DNA of 64,000 bases. It comes from an uncultured Lacinutrix sp. (lineage in GTDB: Bacteria; Bacteroidota; Bacteroidia; Flavobacteriales; Flavobacteriaceae). This document shows, in pieces, positions 8,765 through 17,634 of the stretch. The notes beneath the pieces were generated by a model. It did not search any database. It was not told the DNA's origin and saw only the letters and a program-made list of their open reading frames with translations. The position numbers and the translations under genes are program-made. Position 1 is the stretch's first letter. Every line of letters begins with the position of its first letter. Where the stretch lies: assembly GCF_947500325.1 (NCBI RefSeq), contig NZ_CANMRQ010000007.1:124001-188000 (forward strand), written 5' to 3'.

Positions 8765-10957
8765 GTGAAGAGTGAAATTCAAGCTGCGCTAAAAAAATAC
8801 TTTGGTTTTAGTGAGTTCAAAGGCCTACAAGAACAAGTTATAGAGAGTATTTTAAATAGAGAAAATACTTTTGTTATTATGCCTACGGGCGGAGGTAAAT
8901 CATTATGCTATCAATTACCTGCATTAATGCAAGAAGGTACAGCTATTGTGGTTTCTCCATTAATAGCACTTATGAAAAACCAAGTTGATGCTATTCGTGG
9001 TGTTTCAGATCATAATGGTATTGCTCATGTTTTAAATTCTTCATTGAATAAAACAGAAGTTAAACAGGTAAAAGAAGATATTACTAATGGTATTACAAAA
9101 TTATTATATGTAGCACCAGAATCATTAACTAAAGAAGAGAATGTAGAATTTTTACGCAGTGTAAAAATATCATTCATGGCTGTCGATGAGGCACATTGTA
9201 TTAGTGAATGGGGACATGATTTTAGACCAGAATATCGAAATTTAAGAACCATTATTCAACGAATAGGAGATAATATTCCAATTATAGGTTTAACAGCTAC
9301 TGCAACACCTAAAGTACAAGAAGATATACTAAAAAACCTTAGGATGAGTGATGCAACAACATATAAAGCATCATTTAATAGACCTAATTTATATTATGAA
9401 ATTAGACCAAAAACTAAAAGTGTAGATTCTGATATTATTCGTTTTGTAAAACAAAATGAAGGTAAAACAGGTATTGTTTATTGTTTAAGTCGAAAAAGGG
9501 TTGAAGAATTAGCACAAGTATTACAAGTAAACGGTATTAAAGCAGTGCCATATCATGCAGGTTTAGATGCTAAAACTAGGGCCAAGCATCAGGATATGTT
9601 CTTAATGGAAGATATTGATGTTGTTGTTGCTACTATTGCTTTTGGAATGGGAATAGATAAGCCAGATGTTCGCTATGTTATCCATCATGATATTCCAAAA
9701 AGTATAGAGAGTTATTATCAAGAAACCGGTCGTGCTGGCCGTGATGGAGGTGAAGGGCATTGTTTAGCATATTATGCATACAAGGATATTGAAAAATTAG
9801 AAAAATTCATGTCAGGAAAGCCTGTTGCAGAGCAAGAAATAGGACAAGCACTATTGCAAGAAGTTGTTGCATTTTGTGAAACCTCAATGTCTCGAAGAAA
9901 GTTTATACTACATTATTTTGGAGAAGAGTTTGATAATGAAACTGGAGATGGAGGAGATATGGATGATAACATGAGGCATCCTAAAAAACAACATGAAGCC
10001 AAAGATGAGGCTGCTTTAGTTATTGAAACTGTTAAGTTAACTAACGAAAAATATAAGTCTAAAGATTTAGTTAGTGTAATTACTGGTAACTCTAACGCAA
10101 TGATAAGCTCCCATAAAACAGATCTACAACCATTTTTTGGAAATGGTAAGGAGAAAGATAGAATGTATTGGATGGCATTATTACGTCAAATTATAGTTGC
10201 TGGGTATTTAAAGAAAGATATAGAAACTTATGGTGTAGTAAAGATAAGTGATGAAGGGCGAGCGTTTTTAGATAAGCCGATATCATTTATGATGACTGAA
10301 GATCATACTTTTGATGAGACGCATGATGACCATATTATAACAGCATCAAAAGGTGGTGGAGCAGTTGTTGACGATACACTAATGAAAATGTTGAAGGATT
10401 TACGTAAATCTAATGCTAAAAAAATTGGAGTACCACCATTTGTTATTTTTCAAGATCCTTCATTAGAAGATATGGCTTTGAAATATCCAATAACACTTTC
10501 AGAATTAAGTAATGTACATGGTGTTGGAGAAGGTAAGGCAAAAAAATACGGTAAAGATTTTGTTGCATTAATAGAAAAGTATGTTGAAGAAAATGACATT
10601 GAACGTCCAGATGATTTTGTTGTAAAATCTACAGGTACTAATTCAGGTTTAAAGTTATATATTATTCAAAATGTTGATAGAAAGCTCCCTTTATCTGATA
10701 TAGCATCTGCTAAAGGAATGGAAATGCCCGCTTTTATTAAAGAAATGGAAGCTATTGTGTTTTCTGGAACGAAATTAAATATTAACTATTGGATAGACGA
10801 TTTGCTTGATGAAGATCAACAGGAAGAACTTCATGATTATTTTATGGAGTCGGAAACAGATAAAATAGATGTTGCTATCGATGAATTTGATGGCGATTAC
10901 GATGACGAAGAATTACGTTTATATCGTATTAAATTTATTAGTGAAGTTGCAAACTAG
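8765..10957 (+). CDS. recQ: RecQ-type ATP-dependent DNA helicase
   Basis: 730 residues starting at GTG 8765, since a stop codon lies in frame at 8756. Helicase motif I is TGGGKS (41-46), motif II DEAH (141-144) with the RecQ-specific CISEWGHDFRPEY after it, and motif VI QETGRAGRDG. An RQC region and a C-terminal HRDC-like part follow. The usual zinc cluster of four Cys after the FGE motif is missing: where a CGNCDxC run is expected there is an acidic Asp/Gly/Asn stretch. RecQ unwinds recombination intermediates and stalled forks. It is divergent from kdsD and stands alone. Confidence 0.92.
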   Translation: MKSEIQAALKKYFGFSEFKGLQEQVIESILNRENTFVIMPTGGGKSLCYQLPALMQEGTAIVVSPLIALMKNQVDAIRGVSDHNGIAHVLNSSLNKTEVKQVKEDITNGITKLLYVAPESLTKEENVEFLRSVKISFMAVDEAHCISEWGHDFRPEYRNLRTIIQRIGDNIPIIGLTATATPKVQEDILKNLRMSDATTYKASFNRPNLYYEIRPKTKSVDSDIIRFVKQNEGKTGIVYCLSRKRVEELAQVLQVNGIKAVPYHAGLDAKTRAKHQDMFLMEDIDVVVATIAFGMGIDKPDVRYVIHHDIPKSIESYYQETGRAGRDGGEGHCLAYYAYKDIEKLEKFMSGKPVAEQEIGQALLQEVVAFCETSMSRRKFILHYFGEEFDNETGDGGDMDDNMRHPKKQHEAKDEAALVIETVKLTNEKYKSKDLVSVITGNSNAMISSHKTDLQPFFGNGKEKDRMYWMALLRQIIVAGYLKKDIETYGVVKISDEGRAFLDKPISFMMTEDHTFDETHDDHIITASKGGGAVVDDTLMKMLKDLRKSNAKKIGVPPFVIFQDPSLEDMALKYPITLSELSNVHGVGEGKAKKYGKDFVALIEKYVEENDIERPDDFVVKSTGTNSGLKLYIIQNVDRKLPLSDIASAKGMEMPAFIKEMEAIVFSGTKLNINYWIDDLLDEDQQEELHDYFMESETDKIDVAIDEFDGDYDDEELRLYRIKFISEVAN

Positions 10958-10990
10958 AATATTTTATTGACAGACTTTTTTATATTTTAA

Positions 10991-11019
10991 AGGCAATCTA
11001 AAATTTAGATTGTCTTTTT
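10991..11019 (+). terminator. Terminator of recQ
   Basis: aggcaatctaaa (10991-11002) pairs with tttagattgtct (11004-11015), with one G-T pair, followed by a T-run. It sits 34 bases after the recQ stop. Confidence 0.75.
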
Positions 11020-11036
11020 ATTACACTTAAAATCAA

Positions 11037-11156
11037 TTATGCAGGTTGATCGTCTTCATTATGTGATTTCTCTGAATTAGCGATATTTGTACCACGGTTT
11101 CCTCCATAAATAACTTGAGTGTTTTTAATTTTAAATTTAGAAAATTGTTCTAGCAT
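11037..11156 (-). CDS. Small 39-residue peptide with Gly-Gly motif, RiPP-like
   Basis: Start ATG 11154-11156, stop TAA 11037-11039. The peptide begins MLEQFSKFKIKNTQVIYGG and continues with a polar, acidic tail ending EDDQPA. A short amphipathic leader ending in a double glycine followed by a Gly/Asn/Thr-rich tail is the layout of many small Bacteroidota precursor peptides. There is no Cys, and no modification enzyme adjoins it. It lies 23 bases downstream of the hypothetical gene at 11180-11617 on the same strand. It could also be a plain small protein. Function unknown. Confidence 0.5.
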   Translation of the reverse strand: MLEQFSKFKIKNTQVIYGGNRGTNIANSEKSHNEDDQPA

Positions 11157-11179
11157 AGTATTAAATTTATTAGATTCTA

Positions 11180-11617
11180 TTATTGACTTTTATATTTAGT
11201 GAAAATGACTTTGTCTTTTTTTGTAGTAAAAGTTAATGTTTTTATAGTGCTTTTAGATATTTTATCAACAGCTTCCTTTTCAATTTCAAAGTCAATTTTT
11301 GTAACATAACCTTTAAAACGATCTGCACTTTCAGATTCTAACTCAGTCATATCAGAATTTAATTTAAAAGAATAATTGTCACCTTCAATGTGAAGTTTTG
11401 CACCAGTTTTTGTTTTAACTTTTAACTGCCCAATAATATAAGTTTGAATATAATAATAACCACCTAATTCACTATAGCCTGCATATATTAAGTTTTTATT
11501 AGAAATCCCTAAAGGCTCATCTTTACTATGGTCTACAATGGTATTAATATAATTATCGTCTTCATAAACATCGTCTTTATCTCCTGAGGCTCCAAAAAGC
11601 TTATTAAATAGTCCCAT
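11180..11617 (-). CDS. Hypothetical protein, 145 residues
   Basis: I do not recognise the family. It begins MGLFNKLFGASGDKDD, a short amphipathic start without a signal peptide, so it is probably cytoplasmic or loosely membrane-attached. The remainder is predicted beta-rich, with Tyr-rich strands (YSELGGYYYIQTYIIG) and many Lys/Asp pairs, and ends in a lysine-rich tail. It appears to be followed by the small Gly-Gly peptide gene on the same strand. No catalytic motif is visible. Confidence 0.65.
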   Translation of the reverse strand: MGLFNKLFGASGDKDDVYEDDNYINTIVDHSKDEPLGISNKNLIYAGYSELGGYYYIQTYIIGQLKVKTKTGAKLHIEGDNYSFKLNSDMTELESESADRFKGYVTKIDFEIEKEAVDKISKSTIKTLTFTTKKDKVIFTKYKSQ

Positions 11618-11713
11618 AGTCGTTTTTTATTTAAGAACATCAAAGCTAATAAAATATATAATAACATATTAAAAAAACTCTTAAGGCATTACTCAAAACT
11701 TTTAACTTCTTCA

Positions 11714-11721
11714 TATCTTTG
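11714..11721 (+). promoter_or_regulatory. TANNTTTG -7 box upstream of the PPIase gene
   Basis: TATCTTTG matches the Bacteroidota -7 consensus and lies 22 bases before the start codon at 11744. No clear TTG -33 element is seen at the usual spacing. Confidence 0.5.
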
Positions 11722-11743
11722 CACCTCATTAAAAAACAAGATA

Positions 11744-12676
11744 ATGCAAGACGGTTTATACGCAAAATTCAATACGAATAAAGGGACTATTTTAGTCAAT
11801 TTAGAATTTGAAAAAACACCAGGAACAGTTGGTAATTTCGTGGCTTTAGCTGAAGGAAATATGGAGAACTCAGCAAAACCTCAAGGAACACCTTATTATG
11901 ATGGATTAAAATTTCATAGAGTGATTCAAGATTTTATGATTCAAGGTGGTTGCCCACAAGGTACTGGAACTGGAAATCCAGGTTATAAATTTGATGATGA
12001 GTTCCATCCAGATTTAAAACATAGCGGACCTGGAATATTATCTATGGCAAATGCTGGACCTGGAACAAATGGAAGTCAATTTTTTATTACTCATATAGCT
12101 ACAGATTGGTTAGATGGTAATCATACAGTATTTGGAAATGTAATAGAAGGACAAGATATTGTTAATACTATTGCTCAAGGAGATGAAATTGAAACATTAG
12201 AAATAGTTAGAGTAGGAGAAACAGCAGAGAAATTTAATGCTATTGAAGCTTTTAGAGTATTTGAAGGAGCACGTGAAAAAAGAGTTGCAGCAGAAAGAGA
12301 AGCTAAAGCAGCAGAATTAGAAAAGTATGCTGCAGGTTTTGATGCTACAGATAGTGGATTACGTTACCAAATTATTCAAAAAGGCGATGGTGTTAAAGCA
12401 GAAAAAGGAAAAACAGTTTCTGTACATTATAAAGGGACATTAACAGATGGTACTGTTTTCGATTCTTCATACAAACGTAATGCGCCAATAGATTTCGCTT
12501 TAGGAATGGGGCAAGTTATTGCTGGATGGGATGAAGGTGTTGCTTTATTAAAAGTAGGAGATAAAGCTCGTTTTGTAATACCAAGTGATTTAGCTTATGG
12601 TTCTCGTGGTGCTGGTGGCGTTATACCTCCAGATGCTAATTTAATTTTCGATGTAGAATTAATGGATGTGAAGTAA
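11744..12676 (+). CDS. Cyclophilin-FKBP fusion peptidyl-prolyl isomerase
   Basis: 310 residues combining two unrelated isomerase folds. The cyclophilin domain (about 1-155) has the catalytic Arg in LKFHRVIQDFMIQGG and GSQFFITH. After a charged helical linker (about 175-200) an FKBP domain (205-310) has VHYKGTLTDGTVFDSS, the GQVIAGWDEG segment and LAYGSRG. This cyclophilin-first order is the CFBP type of dual-family immunophilin known from some Bacteroidota. No signal peptide is seen, so it should act in the cytoplasm as a folding helper. It is probably monocistronic, with a terminator after it. Confidence 0.92.
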   Translation: MQDGLYAKFNTNKGTILVNLEFEKTPGTVGNFVALAEGNMENSAKPQGTPYYDGLKFHRVIQDFMIQGGCPQGTGTGNPGYKFDDEFHPDLKHSGPGILSMANAGPGTNGSQFFITHIATDWLDGNHTVFGNVIEGQDIVNTIAQGDEIETLEIVRVGETAEKFNAIEAFRVFEGAREKRVAAEREAKAAELEKYAAGFDATDSGLRYQIIQKGDGVKAEKGKTVSVHYKGTLTDGTVFDSSYKRNAPIDFALGMGQVIAGWDEGVALLKVGDKARFVIPSDLAYGSRGAGGVIPPDANLIFDVELMDVK

Positions 12677-12772
12677 GCAGATAATTATATTTTTTTTTAA
12701 ATGTGTTAACTCGCTTTTGTTTGCCATAAATAGATTTTATTTATTAAGCTTAAACGTAACAAAAATATATTT

Positions 12773-12804
12773 AAAACGTCTCATTTATAATGAGGCGTTT
12801 TTTT
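12773..12804 (+). terminator. Terminator after the PPIase gene
   Basis: aaaacgtctcatt (12773-12785) pairs with aatgaggcgtttt (12789-12801) through one wobble pair and a 3-base loop, followed by further T residues. Confidence 0.8.
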
Positions 12805-12922
12805 ATGTCTCAATTTTTAAAGAATTAACCAAACCTATTTAAAATGTACAGATTAGTGCTAGTTTTTAGTTTAATTGAAATTTCTACTGCTAAACACATT
12901 TTGATACATTAATCTAATCAAT

Positions 12923-13615
12923 ATGAAAATTAAACACTTATTAATTCCATTATTAGCAATCATTTTTTATGGTTGCTCTAAAAATATAGAGTACACACAA
13001 GAATTTAAAGATAAAACAGCAGGTCGTTATTTGTATAGTTTAGATGAAGCAATTGAGGTTTCTTTTGATTCTAATAATAAGTTACAAGTAACATGGAGAG
13101 GTGCAGATATGCGCCCAATAGCAATTGATGAAAATACTTTTACGAGCGTAGAAATGAATAAAAAGTTACGGTTTATGACGCACCCAGAAACTAAGGTGCG
13201 TTATATTACAGATGTAACAGAAGATGATAAGAAAATAGCATACGATTATAAGAGAATGCCAGATACTTTTAATGTGCCTAGTGCTTATTTAAAGAATAAA
13301 GAATACGATAAGGCGCTTGTAGGCTATTTAAATATTCAAAAGGAAGATTCTACAAGTATATATATAAGAGAGAGAGATTTTAATCGTTTTGGATATAAAT
13401 TGATTAGAGAGAAAAAATATGAAGATGCCATAAAGGTGCTTAAGATTAATGTGGCGTTATATCCTGAAAGCGATAATGTTTATGATAGTTTAGCAGATGC
13501 TTATACAAGAAACGGAGACAGTTTAGAAGCCTATAATAATTATAAAAAAGCGTTGGAGTTTAATAGTGGAAACAAAAGAGCCAAGCGATTTGTGGAAGCT
13601 TATGAAAAAAAGTAA
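12923..13615 (+). CDS. TPR-containing lipoprotein
   Basis: 230 residues with a lipoprotein signal (MKIKHLLIPLLAIIFYGC, lipid Cys at 18). The first half is a beta-rich domain. The second half carries about two tetratricopeptide repeats (YALK-type helices around YEDAIKVLKINVALYPESD and SLADAYTRNGDSLEAYNNY). It is anchored in an envelope membrane and probably mediates protein contacts. The partner is unknown. No operon mates are evident. Confidence 0.75.
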   Translation: MKIKHLLIPLLAIIFYGCSKNIEYTQEFKDKTAGRYLYSLDEAIEVSFDSNNKLQVTWRGADMRPIAIDENTFTSVEMNKKLRFMTHPETKVRYITDVTEDDKKIAYDYKRMPDTFNVPSAYLKNKEYDKALVGYLNIQKEDSTSIYIRERDFNRFGYKLIREKKYEDAIKVLKINVALYPESDNVYDSLADAYTRNGDSLEAYNNYKKALEFNSGNKRAKRFVEAYEKK

Positions 13616-13680
13616 GGTAAATATTCTCGATTTGCTTATAAAGTATTGAGCAATCATATAAAATATATTAATTTTACTAT

Positions 13681-14223
13681 ATGACAGCACAAGAATTAGA
13701 ACAGTTAAAATACCCAATAGGACATTTTGATTGTCCCAAAAAAATAACACAAGAGCATATTACTAAATGGATTGCTATTTTAGAACAGTTGCCTAGTAAT
13801 TTAGAGCAATTAGTCACTAATTTAAATGATGAACAACTAGATACACCATATAGACCAGAAGGTTGGACTATACGTCAAGTAGTACATCACTTAAGTGATA
13901 GTCATCATAATAGTTATACGCGTTTTAAGTGGGCAATGACAGAAGATAATCCACTTATTAAAGCATATAATGAAAATGCTTGGGCTAAGCAACATGATTA
14001 TAATGAACCAATCGAGCAATCATTATTACATATTAAAGTTATTCATGCTAAATTAGTCTGCTTTGTAAAAGGATTAAGTTTACAAGATTTAGAACGTACC
14101 TTTATTCATCCCGAAGGGAATGAAACTGTTGCTTTAAAAGAAAATTTAGGTATTTATGCTTGGCATAGTGAGCATCATTATGCGCATATAGCGAATTTGA
14201 TTAAACGTAAAGGCTGGGATTAA
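13681..14223 (+). CDS. DinB-superfamily metal-dependent protein, YfiT/BstA type
   Basis: 180 residues of the four-helix DinB fold. The metal-binding His are visible in VVHHLSDSHHN (about residues 63-73) and in AWHSEHHYAHI near the C-terminus. The opening YPIGHFDCP and the RPEGWTIRQVVHHLSDSH block are typical of the YfiT/bacillithiol-transferase-like subgroup. In organisms using bacillithiol, such enzymes transfer the thiol to electrophiles. The thiol cofactor here is not known from the window. It stands alone, 65 bases after the TPR lipoprotein gene. Confidence 0.85.
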   Translation: MTAQELEQLKYPIGHFDCPKKITQEHITKWIAILEQLPSNLEQLVTNLNDEQLDTPYRPEGWTIRQVVHHLSDSHHNSYTRFKWAMTEDNPLIKAYNENAWAKQHDYNEPIEQSLLHIKVIHAKLVCFVKGLSLQDLERTFIHPEGNETVALKENLGIYAWHSEHHYAHIANLIKRKGWD

Positions 14224-14251
14224 GTATAAGAGTTTTATACTTTCTTAAATA

Positions 14252-15493
14252 TTAGTTTAACAACAGATCTAATTTCTTTTTCTCTAAATACTCTTTTTCA
14301 AGTGTATTATTAACGATTTCTAAAGCAAGATCAATATTGTTAATGGCTTTTTGAAAGTTGTTTGTTGCACTATAGTAATCTGAAAGGGTGCCATAATATA
14401 GATAAGCGCGTTGTTCAAAGTCTTTAGGGCTTATTTGATTTAAGTAGATGATTGCATTGTTGTAATCTTTCACCTGTAAACAAACAACAGCCATAGTCAA
14501 TAAATGGGATGGCATTGGTTGTATTTCATTTAAGCATTCATACCAATTCAATATTTTTTTCCAATTTGTTTTTTCAAAACTTGATGCTTTTAAATGCTCT
14601 GCTGCAATAGCTGCTTCATAATGATAACATGAATAGCTATCTTCTTCTACTGCTTTATACATTATAGTGTTACCTAATTCAATAAGCGAAGAGCACCATA
14701 ATTTTCTGTCTTGTGTTTTTAGGTCTAAAATTTCATTATCAGCATTTGTTTTAGAGTCTAAACGCGCAGAATGAAAACACATTAATGCAAATAATGCATA
14801 GCATGCAGCGCTTCGAGTATGCTCATTTTTTAATAGCATTTTGCATAATCGCATAGCCTCGGCACATAATTCTTTACGGATTAATTCTTCTTTTTTGTTA
14901 GAATGAAAACCTTCGTTAAAAATAAGATATAAAACCTCCATAACACTTTCTAATCTTTCTGGAAGTGCTTTTCCTTGAGGTATGTTAAATTGTAATTTAG
15001 ATTCTTGAATAGCTTTTCTGGCACGAGTTAATCGCTTTTTAATGCTGTCTTCTTTAGTTAATAAAGCTGTCGCTATTTCTTTGGTGCTGAAGCCAGATAC
15101 AGTTTTTAAGGCAAAAGAAATGCGATCTCTAGAATTTAACTTTGGATGGCATGCAGTAAAAATCATACGCAATTGTGCATCTTCTATCTCATTATCTAAA
15201 AAGAGATCATTAATGGTAATTTCGTCTATACCTTGTTTAAAGTTTGGTAGATGTTTTTTTTCGGCTTTAAGTTTTCTAAAGATATCTAACACTCTATTTT
15301 TTGCAGCTTGAGTAAGCCATGCTTGCGGGTTATCTGGTAGTTGTTGTCGCCATGAAATACTAGCTTTAATAAAAGTGTCTTGTACAGCATCTTCAATTAT
15401 ATCAAGGTTATCTAACCCAAAAATACGAGTTAAAACAGAGACCATCTTTCCACTATGATGGCGAAATAGATGGTCTATGATTTTGTTTTCCAT
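14252..15493 (-). CDS. ECF42-type RNA polymerase sigma factor with TPR-like extension
   Basis: 413 residues. Sigma region 2 occupies about 1-70 (IIEDAVQDTFIKA) and region 4 about 120-165 (FSTKEIATALLTKEDSIKKRLTRAR). A helical extension of some 230 residues follows, including a block around YLIFNEGF and TPR-like repeats at the end. This layout defines the ECF42 group, in which the extension rather than a classical anti-sigma factor is thought to control activity, and whose genes accompany DGPF/YciI proteins. That partner is directly upstream, overlapping in a TAATG junction. Confidence 0.88.
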   Translation of the reverse strand: MENKIIDHLFRHHSGKMVSVLTRIFGLDNLDIIEDAVQDTFIKASISWRQQLPDNPQAWLTQAAKNRVLDIFRKLKAEKKHLPNFKQGIDEITINDLFLDNEIEDAQLRMIFTACHPKLNSRDRISFALKTVSGFSTKEIATALLTKEDSIKKRLTRARKAIQESKLQFNIPQGKALPERLESVMEVLYLIFNEGFHSNKKEELIRKELCAEAMRLCKMLLKNEHTRSAACYALFALMCFHSARLDSKTNADNEILDLKTQDRKLWCSSLIELGNTIMYKAVEEDSYSCYHYEAAIAAEHLKASSFEKTNWKKILNWYECLNEIQPMPSHLLTMAVVCLQVKDYNNAIIYLNQISPKDFEQRAYLYYGTLSDYYSATNNFQKAINNIDLALEIVNNTLEKEYLEKKKLDLLLN

Positions 15494-15840
15494 TATTTGT
15501 CAAATACCATTACTTCTCGAATCTCAACTGTTCCTCCAAGATCATAATCTGGAAAATCTTGGGCAATTTTTTCTACAGCATCAAAGTCTTTAGCTTCAAC
15601 CAAATAATAACCACCAACAATTTCTTTAACTTCTGTTGAGGTTAAATCTGTTACAGTTCGATTTTCTCCAACAATGCGACGCATGTTTGGGTTTAATGCA
15701 TTCCCACCACGTAATATGCCGGCATTTTCCATTTTGTTTCCCCAAGCAAACCATTTACCCATACGGTTTTGAAGGTCTTCAGGAGATAAGCCTAAATCTG
15801 CATAATCTGCACCGGTAAAAATCATCATAAATTCTTTCAT
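15493..15840 (-). CDS. YciI-related DGPF-domain protein, partner of the ECF42 sigma
   Basis: 115 residues of the ferredoxin-like YciI fold (MKEFMMIFTGAD start, then KWFAWGNKMENAGILRGG, and the strand GGYYLVEAKDFDAVEKIAQD). DGPF proteins of this type are conserved companions of ECF42 sigma factors, either as regulators or as target genes. The biochemical role is not settled. Its stop codon overlaps the sigma factor start, so the two are translated together. An AT-rich promoter region lies at 15841-15960. Confidence 0.88.
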   Translation of the reverse strand: MKEFMMIFTGADYADLGLSPEDLQNRMGKWFAWGNKMENAGILRGGNALNPNMRRIVGENRTVTDLTSTEVKEIVGGYYLVEAKDFDAVEKIAQDFPDYDLGGTVEIREVMVFDK

Positions 15841-15987
15841 AATTTTATATTTTTAAATTGTTTATATCTATAAGACGTATGTAAAATCAAAAAGGGGGAC
15901 AGTTTTTATAAAAAAAATAATATAGTTACAATATAAAAAGATATATCCTAATATGTTTTTACTATAAAAGAACTAGCAATAGTTTAA

Positions 15988-16668
15988 TTAAATAATAATA
16001 TACCAATTTAATGCTAACCAAAAGCGTTGCCTAGATGGATTGTCTAGAAAGTCATTAAGACGATAATCTAATCCAAATTCTAGTTTATTATTATCTGTAA
16101 AAACATAACCTAATACTGGTGTGAGTCTAATTTCTAAATCGTATTTTTCGCTAATAAATTTGTTTAAATATTCATTGTTTACTTTTAGATACCATTCATT
16201 TTTATCAATAGCTTGACCGTTTAGAGGAAAGTCTAATGTAAGTCGATATCTTAATCTCCATTCTATAGATTCATTTTTTTTAAAAGTTTGGTCTGAGGCA
16301 AAACGTTGTCCTAGTCTAAAACTATTGTATCGAGTTATAATAGTAAATTGTTGAATTGCTCGTTTTATAACATCTTTATTTTTAAAACGCAATAAAAAAC
16401 CACCAGCCAATTTATTATTAAGTCCTACTTTTTTTGAGGCAATAAAAGCTGCATCTGTATGCACGTAGATATACTCTCCAGTATTATTTTTACCAAAAGA
16501 TCCTTCTTTAAATAATTGTCTAAATTCTGATTTAAAATTTATCTGCCAATTATTTTCTAATTTCTTATTGATATTTAATGTTGGTAGTGTTCCAATTTGG
16601 TACTTGCCTTGTGCTATAGAACCAAAGTGTATAGATATAAAAATGAGTATTAATGTTATTTTTTTCAT
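15988..16668 (-). CDS. DUF2490 exported protein, probable outer-membrane barrel
   Basis: 226 residues with a signal peptide ending near GSIAQ/G. The mature part alternates short polar and aromatic strands (NNWQINFKSEFRQLF, EWRLRYRLTLDFP, WLALNWYIII at the C-terminus) as in small beta barrels of the DUF2490 family. Function unknown. The upstream neighbour starts 3 bases away on the same strand, so the pair forms a two-gene unit. Confidence 0.75.
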   Translation of the reverse strand: MKKITLILIFISIHFGSIAQGKYQIGTLPTLNINKKLENNWQINFKSEFRQLFKEGSFGKNNTGEYIYVHTDAAFIASKKVGLNNKLAGGFLLRFKNKDVIKRAIQQFTIITRYNSFRLGQRFASDQTFKKNESIEWRLRYRLTLDFPLNGQAIDKNEWYLKVNNEYLNKFISEKYDLEIRLTPVLGYVFTDNNKLEFGLDYRLNDFLDNPSRQRFWLALNWYIII

Positions 16669-16670
16669 TA

Positions 16671-17240
16671 TTAGAACTCAATATTATCTGTATTTCTAAA
16701 TATGATAATATTGCTTTTTTCTAGCATGCCAGTTTCAGAAAATAACATTTCAAAAAGTTGCTTTCCTTTTTTAGTTTTTCCTTTTAAAACAATTTCATAT
16801 TTAATTGTAATATTATTGCGTTGTCCAGATTTAAAATAACTTAATAAGTCTGTTTTATTTCCAGAATATTGAGTTTGAATTTTTTTAATTTTAAATTTTG
16901 AAAACTCAAACTCAATATTTTTTTTAATAGCTGTTATAGTATTTTTATTAATAGAATTCCATTTAGTATTGATTTCTATATCTTGTAGTTTTCCATTTGT
17001 ATCAAACTCAATACTATATTTTTTATTATTGTACGATGTTTTTGCTTCTATAGATTCTCCATCTAGACTTTGTTCTTTATACCATCTAACTTTTTTAGAT
17101 GGAGCGAGTTTAAAAACAAATGTTTTAGCTTTAATAGGGACATTTTTATGAGATATTCTAGATTCCTTTTCAAATTTTGCTTGTGCATTAGAAAACGAAT
17201 ATATCATTAAAAAGAAAATAGATGAATAAAGTAATTTCAT
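16671..17240 (-). CDS. Exported hypothetical protein, 189 residues
   Basis: A signal peptide (MKLLYSSIFFLMIYSFSNAQ) is followed by a soluble, lysine-rich domain that seems to contain two repeats of a PepSY-like layout, one around YSIEFDTNGKLQDIEI and one around YEIVLKGKTKKGKQLFEMLF. I do not assign it to a named family. It is the first gene of a two-gene unit with the DUF2490 gene and is divergent from csaA with only 37 bases between. Confidence 0.6.
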   Translation of the reverse strand: MKLLYSSIFFLMIYSFSNAQAKFEKESRISHKNVPIKAKTFVFKLAPSKKVRWYKEQSLDGESIEAKTSYNNKKYSIEFDTNGKLQDIEINTKWNSINKNTITAIKKNIEFEFSKFKIKKIQTQYSGNKTDLLSYFKSGQRNNITIKYEIVLKGKTKKGKQLFEMLFSETGMLEKSNIIIFRNTDNIEF

Positions 17241-17277
17241 TTTGAAACATTAAATTGCATAACAAATATAATTAGAA

Positions 17278-17613
17278 ATGAGTAATACCATACAATTTGA
17301 CGACTTTACTAAAGTAGATATTCGCATAGGAACAATTATAGAAATAAACGATTTTCCAGAAGCTAGAAATCCGGCTTATCAATTAAAAATTGATTTTGGC
17401 AGTTTAGGTATAAAACAATCGTCTGCACAAATAACTACTTTATACAAAAAAGAAGATTTGCTAAATAAGCAAATATTAGCGGTTGTAAACTTTCCTAAAA
17501 AACAAATTGCAAAATTTATGAGTGAATGTTTAGTTTTAGGAGCTGTTAATGGTAAAGATGTGATTTTATTAAATCCAGAAATAGCTGTTAAAAATGGTTC
17601 TGTTATTTCTTAA
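17278..17613 (+). CDS. csaA: tRNA-binding domain protein CsaA
   Basis: 111 residues, a free-standing EMAP/Trbp111-like OB fold (DFTKVDIRIGTIIEINDFPEA start, SSAQITTLY in the middle and LVLGAVNGKDVILLNP at the end). CsaA binds tRNA and was described in Bacillus as a chaperone-like export factor. The length matches the family. The acyltransferase gene follows in the same frame 21 bases after the stop, probably on the same transcript. Confidence 0.9.
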   Translation: MSNTIQFDDFTKVDIRIGTIIEINDFPEARNPAYQLKIDFGSLGIKQSSAQITTLYKKEDLLNKQILAVVNFPKKQIAKFMSECLVLGAVNGKDVILLNPEIAVKNGSVIS

Positions 17614-17634
17614 GCTTTATATTTAATTATTATA

